Shown piece after piece: positions 25,905-36,163 of a DNA stretch of 64,000 nt. The stretch is from contig JBBRNO010000001.1 of the NCBI GenBank assembly GCA_038230275.1, positions 59,254 to 123,253 of the forward strand, read 5' to 3'. The first letter of the stretch is position 1. Every line of letters starts with the position of its first letter. This DNA comes from JANXXV01 sp038230275 (GTDB taxonomy: Bacteria > Acidobacteriota > Terriglobia > Bryobacterales > Bryobacteraceae). Below the pieces are notes generated by a model. That model searched no databases, had not been told where the DNA came from, and saw only the letters and a list, made by a program, of their open reading frames with translations. The translations under genes were made by a program, and so were the position numbers.

Positions 25905-27956
25905 TCACCACGCCTGCAATAAACGCGCCACCCATGGAACGTCCTTGTCGCGATGGCAGCCCAAGCAGCTATTCGGGCTCTCCTGTTGGCCGAATCGCGC
26001 CGTCGTGTCCGCTCTGGGAATATCGTCGATTTGGTGCGTCCGCGCCTGAAACAGCACGCTATTCATAATGCGCGGCATGTGACAATCCACGCAGCGGCTA
26101 CCCTCCGCTCCGCTTGGATGATGGGTATGCTTCTCTCCCATCGCACCAATCTTCTGATGGCACTGCGTGCACATCTCGTCAGGACGCTCCCGATATTTCA
26201 AACTCACCGGATTGGCGGCGGCGTCTGGGGGATGCGGATCATGACAGCTGCCGCAACTGGCCTCGCCCCGGCGGTAACAAGCCGACCGCAGCAAGGCCTC
26301 AACGATAAACGTGGTTTCGCGAAAGCGGCCGTCCTTGTAAAAGGCGCGCCGTGAAAATTCCGCGTACGGCCGGCTCTTGTACCGCGGAGCGAAGGAATCC
26401 CCAGTCGCAGCGTAGTTGTATTCGCCGGCCGGTCCCAGTTCCCGCATCGCCGATTGCATGTGGCACTGCGCGCAGATGCGCACATATTCACGGTGATCCA
26501 GATTTTTGAAATCGAGCGGCGTATCGGTGGGCCGCTTTTCGCGCCGCTTTCCTTCGCTCATTTGCGTCACGTGAAGCGCCGACGGGCCGTGGCACATTTC
26601 GCAGTTCACGCCGGATTCATGGAACGCCAAGTCCTGCGGCCGCGCCCCTTCGCGCTTCGGCACGCCCAGTTGGCTGGTGTGGCAAGGGGCGCAATTCATC
26701 TGGTAATTTGTGCCCGCCTTCAACTGATGGAAGCCGTCCGGGTTGGTCCTTTCAGAACCCGGCGCGTCGATCAGTTTCCAGTAATTGAGCCAGGTTTTCT
26801 CCAGAATGTTGTATTGCAGCGGGAATACGTGGATTTCCCCGCCGGGCATCCGTGTTGCGAACGCCTGCTGCCACTTGGACCCGATCGTGTAATCCACGCG
26901 ATATCGCTTCCAGTCGCCGCCGGCGCCGCGGGTCTCAAAAAATAGTCCGCCGCCGGCGCCGTTCATCCTGGCCTGTACGCTGCCTGTTTCATCCTGAAAC
27001 TCGCGCCCGCTGAAATCTCCGATCACGTTTTCACGGCGGTACGGCCGGAACATCCGCGCCATGCCGGTCTGCTCCCAAGCTGCGTGCTGGCTGGCGTGGC
27101 AGTTGCGGCAAGCCGCCGAACCGGCATAACGGCCCGCGGGCGCAACGGAAACCTTCAGCTCAGCACGGGCTGCCACCGCAGGCTTCAATTCCGGAACAGC
27201 GCCATGCAATTGCTCGCGCGCTTTCTGCTGCAAGGGCCCGGGAATCCCCGCGGCCGCCGCAAACTCCGCCGCCGCCTCGCGCTTGTTCCCCAGCGCCTGC
27301 TGCACCAAACCCAGCAGATAGGCGATCTCCCCATCGGCGGGATTCAACTCGCGCCCGCGTGCCAGATGAACGGCAGCTGCCTGCAGCTTGACACGGCGCG
27401 CCGGTCCCTGCGAGGCAAGACCCTCCGTAGCTGCCACCCTACCCAAAGCGTAATGGCTGGATGCTTTCAGCGCCCGCTCGATTGCGGGCCATTCCTTCTC
27501 TCCAATCACAGCCGGGCGTCCAAAACGCTCCAGGTATTCCAGTGCATCCGCAGCGCTGGCTTCTGCTTCCCGAAACGCCTTCAGCTGCACTTGCGCATTC
27601 GCCAGCAGAACCAGCAGAAACGGATTCTCCGGCAGAAGCCGCAACGATTCCCTGCCGTATTGCAGCGCCTGCGGAAGATCGTCCAAATCGATAGCGGCTT
27701 TGGCGGCGATTTCCAACGCCTGGGCCAGCAGCCAGGATTGGGGATACTTCTTTAGAAACGATTCCGCCTGAGACCGCCGCCGGACCGGCTGACTTTCCTG
27801 GTAAGCGCGAAGGAAATCGGCACGCTCGCCCTGATCCTGAATCTGATCCAGAAAGGTATACGGCTTGCGGCCGTCCGGCGTCACCACATTGTCGATATCC
27901 TGCGCCAGAGCGGTCCATCCCGCCAGAAGACTTGCGAAAATGACAATTAGCCGCAT
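25905..27956 (-). CDS. TPR-octaheme cytochrome c fusion
   Basis: A 683-residue exported protein read from ATG 27956 (signal peptide to LAQD). Residues about 30-250 are TPR-like helices (LPQALQYGRESLRLLPENPF). From about 290 there are eight CxxCH haem sites: CRNCH, CAPCH, CEMCH, CAQCH, CGSCH, CTQCH, CVDCH and CLGCH. Spacing and extra histidines fit cytochrome c554/DmsE-like multihaem proteins that move electrons in the periplasm. The donor and acceptor are unknown. It is divergent from another TPR protein. A longer start at 28079 would overlap that gene and add no signal peptide. Confidence 0.85.
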   Translation of the reverse strand: MRLIVIFASLLAGWTALAQDIDNVVTPDGRKPYTFLDQIQDQGERADFLRAYQESQPVRRRSQAESFLKKYPQSWLLAQALEIAAKAAIDLDDLPQALQYGRESLRLLPENPFLLVLLANAQVQLKAFREAEASAADALEYLERFGRPAVIGEKEWPAIERALKASSHYALGRVAATEGLASQGPARRVKLQAAAVHLARGRELNPADGEIAYLLGLVQQALGNKREAAAEFAAAAGIPGPLQQKAREQLHGAVPELKPAVAARAELKVSVAPAGRYAGSAACRNCHASQHAAWEQTGMARMFRPYRRENVIGDFSGREFQDETGSVQARMNGAGGGLFFETRGAGGDWKRYRVDYTIGSKWQQAFATRMPGGEIHVFPLQYNILEKTWLNYWKLIDAPGSERTNPDGFHQLKAGTNYQMNCAPCHTSQLGVPKREGARPQDLAFHESGVNCEMCHGPSALHVTQMSEGKRREKRPTDTPLDFKNLDHREYVRICAQCHMQSAMRELGPAGEYNYAATGDSFAPRYKSRPYAEFSRRAFYKDGRFRETTFIVEALLRSACYRRGEASCGSCHDPHPPDAAANPVSLKYRERPDEMCTQCHQKIGAMGEKHTHHPSGAEGSRCVDCHMPRIMNSVLFQARTHQIDDIPRADTTARFGQQESPNSCLGCHRDKDVPWVARLLQAW

Positions 27957-28021
27957 ACCGTCCCGAAGTGCCAAGTTGCCCAATTTGAATGTTACAGTAT
28001 ACAGCGTCAGCTCGAAATCGA

Positions 28022-29038
28022 ATGATGCAAATAACCCAGCGAGCCTTCCTTTGGATGTTCGCCGCCACCGCTCCTGCATGGTGCGCTGCCTGCGACCTGA
28101 CAGCCATTGCCAGTGCCATCGATCATGGGAATTTAGCCGCCGCCGAAGCGGGGTTAAAGGTTCTGGAAGCCTCTACCCAGCGCTGCGACGAGATCTTACT
28201 GCAAACCGGACGGCTGCGGTTCGCCCAGTCGAATCTGATGGCAGCCGAGGACCTCTTCTTCCGCTTCGTCAATGCGGCCCCGAGCGACGCGCGCGGGTAT
28301 TACCAGATCTCCGTCCTGGCGCTAGCGAAAGGAGATTATCGAAAAGCCGATAGCGCTTCCGCGGTGGCGCTTGCCCGCCATCCCGGCTACCCGGAAGCGT
28401 TGGTGATGCAAGGCCGTCTGCTGGCGATGAAGGGACAACTGACCGAAGCACGAGCCGCTCTGGAACAAGCCTGCAAGTTGAAGCCGGAAGATGCCGAGGG
28501 GCACTTCGAACTGGGTGCGCTCTTTGACCGGCAGAAACTCTATAACCAGGCCGTAGTGCAGTTTGAACGCGTGGTGGCGATCAATCCCAAGGACGCGCGA
28601 GCTTGGGATTACCTGGGCCTGAATCGGGAACCGCTCGCCCAAATCGAAGCGGCGGACACCGCCTTCCAGAAGGGCTTGGCAGTGAATCAGGGCCGCTGGG
28701 CCGACAACTTTCTGAATTACAACTACGGCCGCTTTCTGTTAAAACAGAATCGCCTGGCAGAAAGCCGTTCTCAGCTGGATCGGGCCGTGGAATTGGCGCC
28801 AACGGTCCGCGCCGTTCACTATGAACGCGCCAAGCTGAGCCTGCGCATGAGAAACCTGGCCGTGGCAAGACGGGAAGCAGAGAAAGCCCTGGAGCTGCAG
28901 GACCGCGCCGGAGTAATTTTGGATTTACAGGTCTACTACCTGTTACAGCAGATCTACGCGCAGAGCGGCGAGCCGGCACTGGCACAGAAGTATGCCGAAC
29001 TCAGCCGCACGGCAACCATTCCGCCAAGGCCACGCTAG
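28022..29038 (+). CDS. Secreted TPR-repeat protein
   Basis: A 338-residue protein with a signal peptide (MFAATAPAWCAAC region) and about eight TPR units, for example AEDLFFRFVNAAPSDARGYY and YNQAVVQFERVVAINPKDA. It probably scaffolds a periplasmic complex, perhaps with the divergent octahaem protein, whose own N-terminus is TPR-like. ATG 28022 and 28025 are both possible. The stop codon TAG at 29036-29038 lies inside the opening CTAG of MITE-like copy 2. Confidence 0.78.
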   Translation: MMQITQRAFLWMFAATAPAWCAACDLTAIASAIDHGNLAAAEAGLKVLEASTQRCDEILLQTGRLRFAQSNLMAAEDLFFRFVNAAPSDARGYYQISVLALAKGDYRKADSASAVALARHPGYPEALVMQGRLLAMKGQLTEARAALEQACKLKPEDAEGHFELGALFDRQKLYNQAVVQFERVVAINPKDARAWDYLGLNREPLAQIEAADTAFQKGLAVNQGRWADNFLNYNYGRFLLKQNRLAESRSQLDRAVELAPTVRAVHYERAKLSLRMRNLAVARREAEKALELQDRAGVILDLQVYYLLQQIYAQSGEPALAQKYAELSRTATIPPRPR

Positions 29039-29190
29039 TGTACTGTCCGGCAAATAACTGGACACAGGAAACGGCTTGCACACGCGCGCGGCTGGGTCTC
29101 GAACTCGTTGCTGCAACAGTAGTTTCCGAGCCGCGACTGTAAAGGAGCGGTTCCCAGTAGTGTCCACCCAATTCGCGGACGCTACACTAG
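29035..29190 (+). mobile_element. MITE-like element, copy 2 (no coding capacity)
   Basis: A 156-bp element closely like the one at 18812-18969, with the same CTAG ends and imperfect terminal inverted repeats (left CTAGTGTACTGTCCG, right ending CGGACGCTACACTAG). A REP-like arm is at 29128-29151. The left CTAG provides the stop codon of the TPR gene just before it. The next 200 bp to the following gene hold nothing I can identify. Confidence 0.75.
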
Positions 29191-29392
29191 CGTGACCCTC
29201 AAGAAAAATCGGCGCACTCAGCGCTCCAGTCTACTGCGTGGCGAAACCTGCATTCCGTCGGCGACAGCTCAGATTGCAACGCCCTCACCCCAGGGGTTCA
29301 CCCCATAATCGGCGTGCATCGGCGGCGAACAATCCTGGCTAAAGGTTAACGTCACTGCAGCCGGCTAACGCGCAATCTCCAGCCATTTCCAA

Positions 29393-31009
29393 CTAACGCG
29401 TCTGCTGCGCACGAATCGCCGCCAACGCGCTCTGGGCAATCCTGTCGGAGGGATCGGATGCAATTGCCTTCGCGATCTCTATTTCGGCATCGGCCAAATG
29501 CCCTTGAGCGGCAAGAATCAGAGCCAGGTTGACCCGCGCCTTGACGTACTTCGGGTCATCTTCGGCAGCCTGCCGGAACATCTTCTCCGCCTCGACATGC
29601 CGCCCCTGCCGGCTGCTCAAAACCCCAAGGTTGTTTCGAGCTTCGGCGTATTGCGGATCCACTTCGAGTGCGGCCTGCAGTTCCTTCCGCGCCAGCGCCA
29701 GCCGGCCATCTTCCATGTGGCGCAGCCCCAGCTGATTGTGCGCCAACTTGAATCGGGGATTCAACACGACAGCCTTCTCAAGCGTTTCGCGCTCACCCGC
29801 ATGGTCGCGCAATTTGTTCAGCGCCAGCGATAGATCGAAAAGAGTATTGGTATTCTCCGGATCAAACTTCAGCGCTTCACGATACAACTGCGCGGCGCCG
29901 GCGGCATCCCCTTTCTGCAACAGTTGCTGCGCGCTGTTTGTTCCAAATTCGGCTTTCAACTGGCGCTTCTCACGCTCTTTCAAATTCTGGAATATTTCCA
30001 GATGCTTCTTGGCGTTTGTCTCATCAGCCAACGCCCGGAACACGGAAGCCAGATGAAACTGAGCTCCCGAATCACTCGGTCGAATCGCCGCGGCCCGTTC
30101 CAAGTGTCCCTTAGCCTCTTCAAATTTCCCCAGCTTCTCTTGCACACAGCCCAAGTTGTATCGCACATTGTATTGCATTTTGGAGTCGCCGGGCTGCACC
30201 ACCGCGGCAGCCCGCAGCAAGGCCGCCTCGGCTTCTCCGTAACGAGCCAGTCCTCGATTCGCCAGCCCACTAAGGTACAGTGCCTCGGTATCCTCAGGAT
30301 GACGGGAAAGGTACTCGGCAACCAGCGGCAGCGCCGTTTCGTGCTGCGAAAGCGCCACCATGGATTTGGCTCCCGCCAGCCGGGCCACGTCGTTGGACGG
30401 GTCCAGCCGCAGCGTCCGGATGTACGCTTCCGATGCCTCGCTATACAACTCCTGTTTGGCGTACAGATTGCCAAGATTGAAGTGCGCTTCGGCGGAATTC
30501 GGATAAGACGCAACCAATTCTTGAAAAATCTTCAGCGCTTCCGCGGAGTCACCGCTTCCGCTCACCGCTTCCCCCAGCGCCAATCGGGGCGGGACGGTCG
30601 GTGATGCGTGCACCGCCTGTTTCAGATAAGGAACCGCAGCCGTATAGCGGCGCTGCAGGATCAGCGCTTGGCCTAACTGAAACGGAACTCCGGCCGATTC
30701 CGGCGCCAGCGGCAGCGCGGCCCGCAACTGTTCCTCGGCGGCCCTGGTGCGTCCGGTTGCCATCAACGCCAGCGCCAGGTTGAAGTGCGCCTCCCACAGG
30801 GTGGGGTCCAGGCGCGACGCAGTTTCAAAAGAGGTAATCGCACAGGGATATTGTTTGCGCGCGGCAAACCAGGCGCCTAGAGCGTTGTGCCTCCGGCCGG
30901 TAGATTGAAAAGCGATTGCGGCTGTCAGATCGGATGGGCCGTCACAGGCGCCAGCAGCCCAGGAGGAGGAGGAGAAAAGCAGAAAGACCAAAACTCCAGC
31001 GGAACGCAT
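29393..31009 (-). CDS. Secreted TPR-repeat protein
   Basis: A 538-residue protein with signal peptide (MRSAGVLVFLLFSSSSWAAG) and more than a dozen TPR units, for example AHFNLALALMATGRTRAAEE and EARNNLGVLSSRQGRHVEAE. No other domain is seen. It resembles the large TPR lipoproteins and periplasmic adaptors common in acidobacteria; the partner is unknown. An ATG-less extension to 31024 is possible but adds only five residues before the signal sequence. Confidence 0.8.
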   Translation of the reverse strand: MRSAGVLVFLLFSSSSWAAGACDGPSDLTAAIAFQSTGRRHNALGAWFAARKQYPCAITSFETASRLDPTLWEAHFNLALALMATGRTRAAEEQLRAALPLAPESAGVPFQLGQALILQRRYTAAVPYLKQAVHASPTVPPRLALGEAVSGSGDSAEALKIFQELVASYPNSAEAHFNLGNLYAKQELYSEASEAYIRTLRLDPSNDVARLAGAKSMVALSQHETALPLVAEYLSRHPEDTEALYLSGLANRGLARYGEAEAALLRAAAVVQPGDSKMQYNVRYNLGCVQEKLGKFEEAKGHLERAAAIRPSDSGAQFHLASVFRALADETNAKKHLEIFQNLKEREKRQLKAEFGTNSAQQLLQKGDAAGAAQLYREALKFDPENTNTLFDLSLALNKLRDHAGERETLEKAVVLNPRFKLAHNQLGLRHMEDGRLALARKELQAALEVDPQYAEARNNLGVLSSRQGRHVEAEKMFRQAAEDDPKYVKARVNLALILAAQGHLADAEIEIAKAIASDPSDRIAQSALAAIRAQQTR

Positions 31010-31090
31010 AGTAGCTCTTGCCACTATTCTAATCCATGGTGACTAGTGGGGAGCGGCAAAAGCAGCCCCCCACACCTGATTCCGGCAAGA

Positions 31091-34000
31091 TTAGAAAATG
31101 ATCTTAGCGCCCAACTGCAGCGTTCGCGAATTGTTCGCGGTGCTGGTAATTCTGCCGAAGTTGGCCGCATCCGCCATATCATTAGCGGGTTGACCAAGGA
31201 TTGGATGGTTCGGGAGGTTAAAGCTTTCCGCACGGAACTCAAGCTTCAACTTCTCCTTGATTGGGAACTGCCGGAAGATCGAGAGATCGACATTCCAGAA
31301 TGGAACAGTGCGCAATCGGTCCCGCCCTAGATTTCCGAACGTGTATCTCTCGGGAATCCGGAAAGCAGCGCGGTTCAAGCCGGTTTCCCACGTGACATTA
31401 CTGACGTACGGGCTAACTCCACCTACCAGGTTGGCCCGTTCATACTGATTCCATCCAACGTTGCCTGTGTTCGCCACGTCACCGCCAACGTACACTTGGT
31501 AGGGAAGTCCCGAACGCGCCGAAACGATGGTATTCAACTGCCAGTTCCCCAGGATATAATCGGCCGCCTTGCTGCCGGTTTGAAACATCTTGCCCTTTCC
31601 GATGGGCAGCTCATATAAGGCATTGAACGACAGAACTTGCGTCAGGTCGAAGCCGGACGGACCGCGATCACGGCTCAGGTGATAAGGATCGGAGACTGAT
31701 TGGCCTTCCACGCCGTACCAACCCGACGCGCCGTAGTCGATTGATTTCGACCATGTATAGGCTACCTGATAGGCCAACCCCTTCGTGTATCGCTTGTTCA
31801 GCGTGAACTGGAAGGCGTTGTAGTTCGCCTTGCCGATGCTCCGGTCGTAAAACGTGGGAGCGATCTTCGGGAATGGCGCGCGCAACTGCGGATCCCCGGG
31901 CCCGGGCGTCAGTGCCACGTTATAGTACCCGCCCACATCCAGGCGGCGTGATCCCGATCCAACATAGTTTACGGAAACAGTCGTCGCCACATTCACTTGG
32001 TGTTCTATACCGAAATTCCACTGCATGGAGTACGGATTCCTGGCATAAGGATCCATGAACCACTGCACCTGGTTAAAGGGCGTTGCTTCAGGCAGCAGGA
32101 TGCCGCCAGTAGCAAATGGGTCCTGGGCTCTCACGTTCGGCAGAGTCTGCCCGGTTTTCGGGGCGTTCAAGTTGTTTGCAAGCTGCTGGCCGATATCCGG
32201 CCACGCACCTTCATAGTTCTGTGCGGTCTGGGTTACCGCCGCCCAGTTGTCGTAGACAATGCCGAAAGACGAACGGATCGCGGTGTTCTTACCCAGACGG
32301 TATGCCAAACCGAGACGGGGTCCCCAGTTCGTTGTCGTGTCGTGATAAATCTGGCCGCGGGGATCCACCACCACGTTTTCCGGCAATTTTCCGTCACCTG
32401 GAATGCAGGGCGCCGCTTTACGCTCGTTGCAGGACGGTGGCAATTTCTGCACCACGTAAGTTCCGTTATTGAAATTGATGGAGCCGGTCTCTATGCCTCC
32501 GTTCTGGCCCACGGTCTCCGGTCTGCCGTATGGCGGCTGGAACGTCCGGTCATAACGTAGTCCGATATTGACCGTCAGTCTCGATGTTGCCTTCCAGGAA
32601 TCTTGAAGGAAGAAGCTCATTACGCCGCCAGGGCGTACAGTCTCATGCACGTTTCGGCGTCCGGCCTGGTCCGGCACATTCAGCAGGTAGGATGCGAGTG
32701 CGCTGCCGGGTTGTGCCGAGTTCGATGGATCTCCGGTCTGCTGTGGTGCGAAATTCACGCTCGAGCTCCGGCTGAAGGCTTCCTGTCCCATGCTGGAGTA
32801 TTTGCCGCCGGCTTTGATGGTGTGGGTTCCTATGATCTTCGTGATATTGCCGCTGAACTGATGTGTATTGGCGACAATCGGGTTGCTGCCAAAGCTTTCT
32901 CCGCCGCCAAAAAATCCGTCCACATTGATTGCGGGGATAGCGGTCACGCCGCCAATGAAATTGCCGCCGAAGGCCGGCGAGAAGCCCCAGGTTGCCGCCG
33001 CTGGATTGACGAACGACGTCGGGCCGAACTCGCTCGAAGTGACGTGCCCATACTGCCCTTGCAGCACCAGACTGGGACTAAAAGTATGCACGTAGCTCGC
33101 GCCCCAGTTCCGTGCCGGGTTTGATTTAGTTGCGATCAGAGCGGGGCGTCCGCCGGAAGACGTTGTGTCGTTCGCGATGTCGCTAAATCGGAACCAAAGA
33201 AAGTCGTTGTTTCCAATCGTCTGATCCACGCGGAACTGATATTCCTGTTGATTTTGATGGAATGGCGTCGGATCCTGAGCGTTATTCAGACCATTCACCC
33301 TCGGACCGGCTGCTGGAAGAGTTGCTTTACCGAATTTCACCATCGCCTGATCGATCAGGCTGCCTGGAATCCGGTTTCCCGGAAACGGGTCCCGCGTAAA
33401 GGTACCGGCTGCTGCACCTGGACGGGTGGAAAAGGGGTTGAAGATCTGATTTGGAATGTCGCTCAGATCGCCGTTATAGTTGGCTTCTGTCGGAACGCGA
33501 AAGAAAGAGTTGGCCGGTTTGCGGAACAGAAACTGCTGAAACGCACCGTAGAAGAAGGTCTTGTTCTTGCCGTTATAGACCTTGGGAATGATTACGGGTC
33601 CGCCTAAAGAAAAACCAAACTGGTTCTGCTTGAATGGAGTCACGCTTGGCTGGAAAGTGTTGCGCGCATCGAAGGCGTCGTTACGAAGGTATTCCCAAGC
33701 CGTGCCGTGTAGCGAGTTGGTGCCGGACTTCGTCACCACGTTGATGATGCCGCCGGTGGAACTCCCGAACTCCGCCTGGTCATTGTGGGAATTGACCTTG
33801 AATTCCTGAATTGCGTCAATGATCGGCGGAATCACATAGGTGCTGACCATGCCATTGTTATCAATTCCGTCCAGCATGAAAAAATTGCTGCGGTTGGTCT
33901 GACCGTTGATGGCCGGGAAGACAAACTGGCTGCCCTCTGTCTTGGCAACCCCAAATCCGCCGCCGGCATTCTGGGAGACGCTCACCGGTGCGACGCCCGC

Positions 34001-34492
34001 CGAGAGTGACAGCAGCTGGGTAAAGTTCCGGCCGTTTAGCGGCAGGTCGACCACTTGTTTTTCCGCAATCACCGAACCGAGTTCGGCCGTCGAGCTTTCG
34101 ATTTCGCCCGCGGTAGCTTCCACGTTCACCGTTTGTTCCAGCGCGCCTAACTCAAGGATGAGATCGCGGTTGGAGGTCTGGCTCACGGCGAGCGTGAATT
34201 CCGAGACGACGGTTGATTTGAAGCCCTTGGCGGTCGAATCCATGGAGTATCGACCGGGATTTACATTCAGGAAGTTGTAATTACCAGCGGAGTTCGACGT
34301 AGTGCTTCGTACAACATTGGTCTCCGCGTTGCGAAGTGTCACCTTCGCCGCCGGGATGACGCCTCCACTGCTGTCGCGGATTATGCCGGTCACCGAACCC
34401 GTGGATAATTGGGCGTATGCGCTGGTGGCGGAAAGGAGGAGCGCGCAAGATAACACGCGGACGACTGAGAGTCTTGATCGAATTGACAACAT
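31091..34492 (-). CDS. Oar-like TonB-dependent outer-membrane receptor
   Basis: An 1133-residue outer-membrane protein. Signal peptide (to SAYAQ), then a carboxypeptidase-regulatory-like Ig domain (about 30-115: GSVTGIIRDSSGGVIPAAKV), a plug-like region (VVDLPLNGRNFTQLL), and a long beta-barrel with many aromatic strand ends (FFLQDSWKATSRLTVNIGLRYD), closing with a C-terminal Phe (LGAKIIF). Acidobacterial receptors of this kind are thought to take up large or complex ligands. The ligand is unknown. It lies beside a truncated relative. Confidence 0.85.
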   Translation of the reverse strand: MLSIRSRLSVVRVLSCALLLSATSAYAQLSTGSVTGIIRDSSGGVIPAAKVTLRNAETNVVRSTTSNSAGNYNFLNVNPGRYSMDSTAKGFKSTVVSEFTLAVSQTSNRDLILELGALEQTVNVEATAGEIESSTAELGSVIAEKQVVDLPLNGRNFTQLLSLSAGVAPVSVSQNAGGGFGVAKTEGSQFVFPAINGQTNRSNFFMLDGIDNNGMVSTYVIPPIIDAIQEFKVNSHNDQAEFGSSTGGIINVVTKSGTNSLHGTAWEYLRNDAFDARNTFQPSVTPFKQNQFGFSLGGPVIIPKVYNGKNKTFFYGAFQQFLFRKPANSFFRVPTEANYNGDLSDIPNQIFNPFSTRPGAAAGTFTRDPFPGNRIPGSLIDQAMVKFGKATLPAAGPRVNGLNNAQDPTPFHQNQQEYQFRVDQTIGNNDFLWFRFSDIANDTTSSGGRPALIATKSNPARNWGASYVHTFSPSLVLQGQYGHVTSSEFGPTSFVNPAAATWGFSPAFGGNFIGGVTAIPAINVDGFFGGGESFGSNPIVANTHQFSGNITKIIGTHTIKAGGKYSSMGQEAFSRSSSVNFAPQQTGDPSNSAQPGSALASYLLNVPDQAGRRNVHETVRPGGVMSFFLQDSWKATSRLTVNIGLRYDRTFQPPYGRPETVGQNGGIETGSINFNNGTYVVQKLPPSCNERKAAPCIPGDGKLPENVVVDPRGQIYHDTTTNWGPRLGLAYRLGKNTAIRSSFGIVYDNWAAVTQTAQNYEGAWPDIGQQLANNLNAPKTGQTLPNVRAQDPFATGGILLPEATPFNQVQWFMDPYARNPYSMQWNFGIEHQVNVATTVSVNYVGSGSRRLDVGGYYNVALTPGPGDPQLRAPFPKIAPTFYDRSIGKANYNAFQFTLNKRYTKGLAYQVAYTWSKSIDYGASGWYGVEGQSVSDPYHLSRDRGPSGFDLTQVLSFNALYELPIGKGKMFQTGSKAADYILGNWQLNTIVSARSGLPYQVYVGGDVANTGNVGWNQYERANLVGGVSPYVSNVTWETGLNRAAFRIPERYTFGNLGRDRLRTVPFWNVDLSIFRQFPIKEKLKLEFRAESFNLPNHPILGQPANDMADAANFGRITSTANNSRTLQLGAKIIF

Positions 34493-34599
34493 GGGCCCTC
34501 GCTGGAAAAGACAGGAATTTAAACTCCGACGCTTTGAACAAATTGGAACAAACCGTATTGGGATCTAATGTAAATCAAGTAGTACCCGAAGTCAAGCGA

Positions 34600-35250
34600 T
34601 CAATTGCTCGGTCGGGCTGTCGTGAGGATCTTGACCTCCTGCATGTCGTGCTCGACGGTCGTAACCTGGTGGGCGGTGGCGACGGTGCCTACGCCGGGGT
34701 TGGTGGCGCCCACTTCGTCGATTGTCATCAGAAACGCCCGCGAGCGGCCGCCTGCGCTGTGGCCGTTACCGGACGGCGAGGTTACGCCCGAACCGCACCA
34801 GAGCATGTTTTCGATCTTCATTTGCGGCGTCGGCAGTGCAGTCAACTCCGCTCCAGTCAACAGTTGGCCCGTTGTGGCCGTTTCGGTTTCCAACGACGGA
34901 GCGACCGCCGATAACTCGACCGATTCCACTACCGTGCCGACCTCCACGGTAGCGTCCAATCGCACTTCTTCCGTCGAGCGGATCGGGATGTCTTTCCGCG
35001 CCAGTTTTTTAAACCCCGCTGCTTCAAACGCAATCTCGTACGATCCGAGATTCAGATATAGGACGCGGTAGATCCCTTCCTGAGTAGTATCCGCGTTGTA
35101 GTTGAAATCGGTCTTCTGATTTCGCACAAGCACCGACACGCAGGAGACAATTGCCCCGCTCGTGTTCGTTACCGAACTGGTAAGAGTTCCTTGTCCTGTC
35201 TGAGTAGGAACGACAGGCGCCGAGAATACCCACGTGCCCAGACATACCAA
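34600..35250 (-). pseudogene. Truncated TonB-dependent receptor (N-terminal fragment)
   Basis: 216 residues matching only the first fifth of the receptor at 41364-44750: QTGQGTLTSSVTNTSGAIVS, then GIYRVLYLNLGSYEIAFEAAGFKKL, IPIRSTEEVRLD, and LPTPQMKIENML through AGGRSRAF to EVKILTTARPSN then stop. The barrel is absent and no continuation is seen before the next gene. The start is a weak TTG. This is a degraded gene rather than a functional short protein. Confidence 0.75.
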
Positions 35251-35344
35251 ACCCCATTCGGGGATTGGAAACCCTGTATACCCTAACGGTCCGGCGGAAC
35301 GGCGTCAGGAAGTCGCCCCAGCGAGACATATACTGGATTCCAGT

Positions 35345-36145
35345 ATGCGAATCATCGTAGCGGTCCTTGTCGTCGCCACTCTACCCCTTCTGGCGCAGCA
35401 TGAAAAAGACGCCGAGAAGCCCAAGAACCCCGCAATCGGCGACCCGATTGCCATCGATTCTGGCAAAAAGCAGTTCGCTGACGGCTGCGGCATTTGCCAT
35501 GGACCGGAAGGGCAAGGCGGCCGCGGACCCAACCTCCGCCAGCGCGTCTTCTGGCATCCTCTCGACGAAGAGACTATCTTCAAGGCGATCAAGAAGGGCG
35601 TCGGCGCGGGAATGCCTCCGGCCAACCTCGATGACGCCACAACGTGGCAAGTGGTCGCATATGTCGTTTCTCTCACGCAGCCCGCCGCCGAATATAATGT
35701 CCCCGGCGACCCGAAGGCCGGCGAAGCGGTGTTCTTTGGCAAAGGTGGCTGTAACGAGTGCCACACCGTGCGGCGCCGCGGAGGCAATGTCGGCCCGGAT
35801 CTTTCCAACGCCGGCGGAACCCGCTCGCTAGCTCAACTGCGCGAATCACTTCTCGATCCCGATGCTGACGGCGCATACAACTACCGGGGCGTCACTATCA
35901 CCATGCGCAACGGGAAGACGCTGAAGGGCATTGCCCGGAACCGCTCCAACTATTCGCTCCAACTGCAAGACGCCCAGGGAGACCTCCACCTGTTGAACGT
36001 CGCCGATTTCGCCAGCATCAAGATCACCAGCGGCTCGCCCATGCCCAAGGACTTCGCCAAGAGACTGAACAAGGACGAGATTGAAAATGTTCTCGCCTTC
36101 CTCGCCAAGCAGTCCGTCCGCGCCGTCGAGATCTCCAGGAAGTAG
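35345..36145 (+). CDS. Secreted dihaem cytochrome c
   Basis: A 266-residue exported cytochrome from ATG 35345 (signal peptide to LLAQ). Haem sites are Cys48-Cys51-His52 (CGICH) and Cys136-Cys139-His140 (CNECH, with NVGPDLSNAG following). The C-terminal part (GKTLKGIARNRSNYSLQLQD) is a small beta domain often seen on such cytochromes next to quinoprotein dehydrogenases. It lies 18 bp before the PQQ dehydrogenase and is its probable electron acceptor. Confidence 0.82.
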   Translation: MRIIVAVLVVATLPLLAQHEKDAEKPKNPAIGDPIAIDSGKKQFADGCGICHGPEGQGGRGPNLRQRVFWHPLDEETIFKAIKKGVGAGMPPANLDDATTWQVVAYVVSLTQPAAEYNVPGDPKAGEAVFFGKGGCNECHTVRRRGGNVGPDLSNAGGTRSLAQLRESLLDPDADGAYNYRGVTITMRNGKTLKGIARNRSNYSLQLQDAQGDLHLLNVADFASIKITSGSPMPKDFAKRLNKDEIENVLAFLAKQSVRAVEISRK

Positions 36146-36163
36146 TTGAGGAAACCGAACCAC

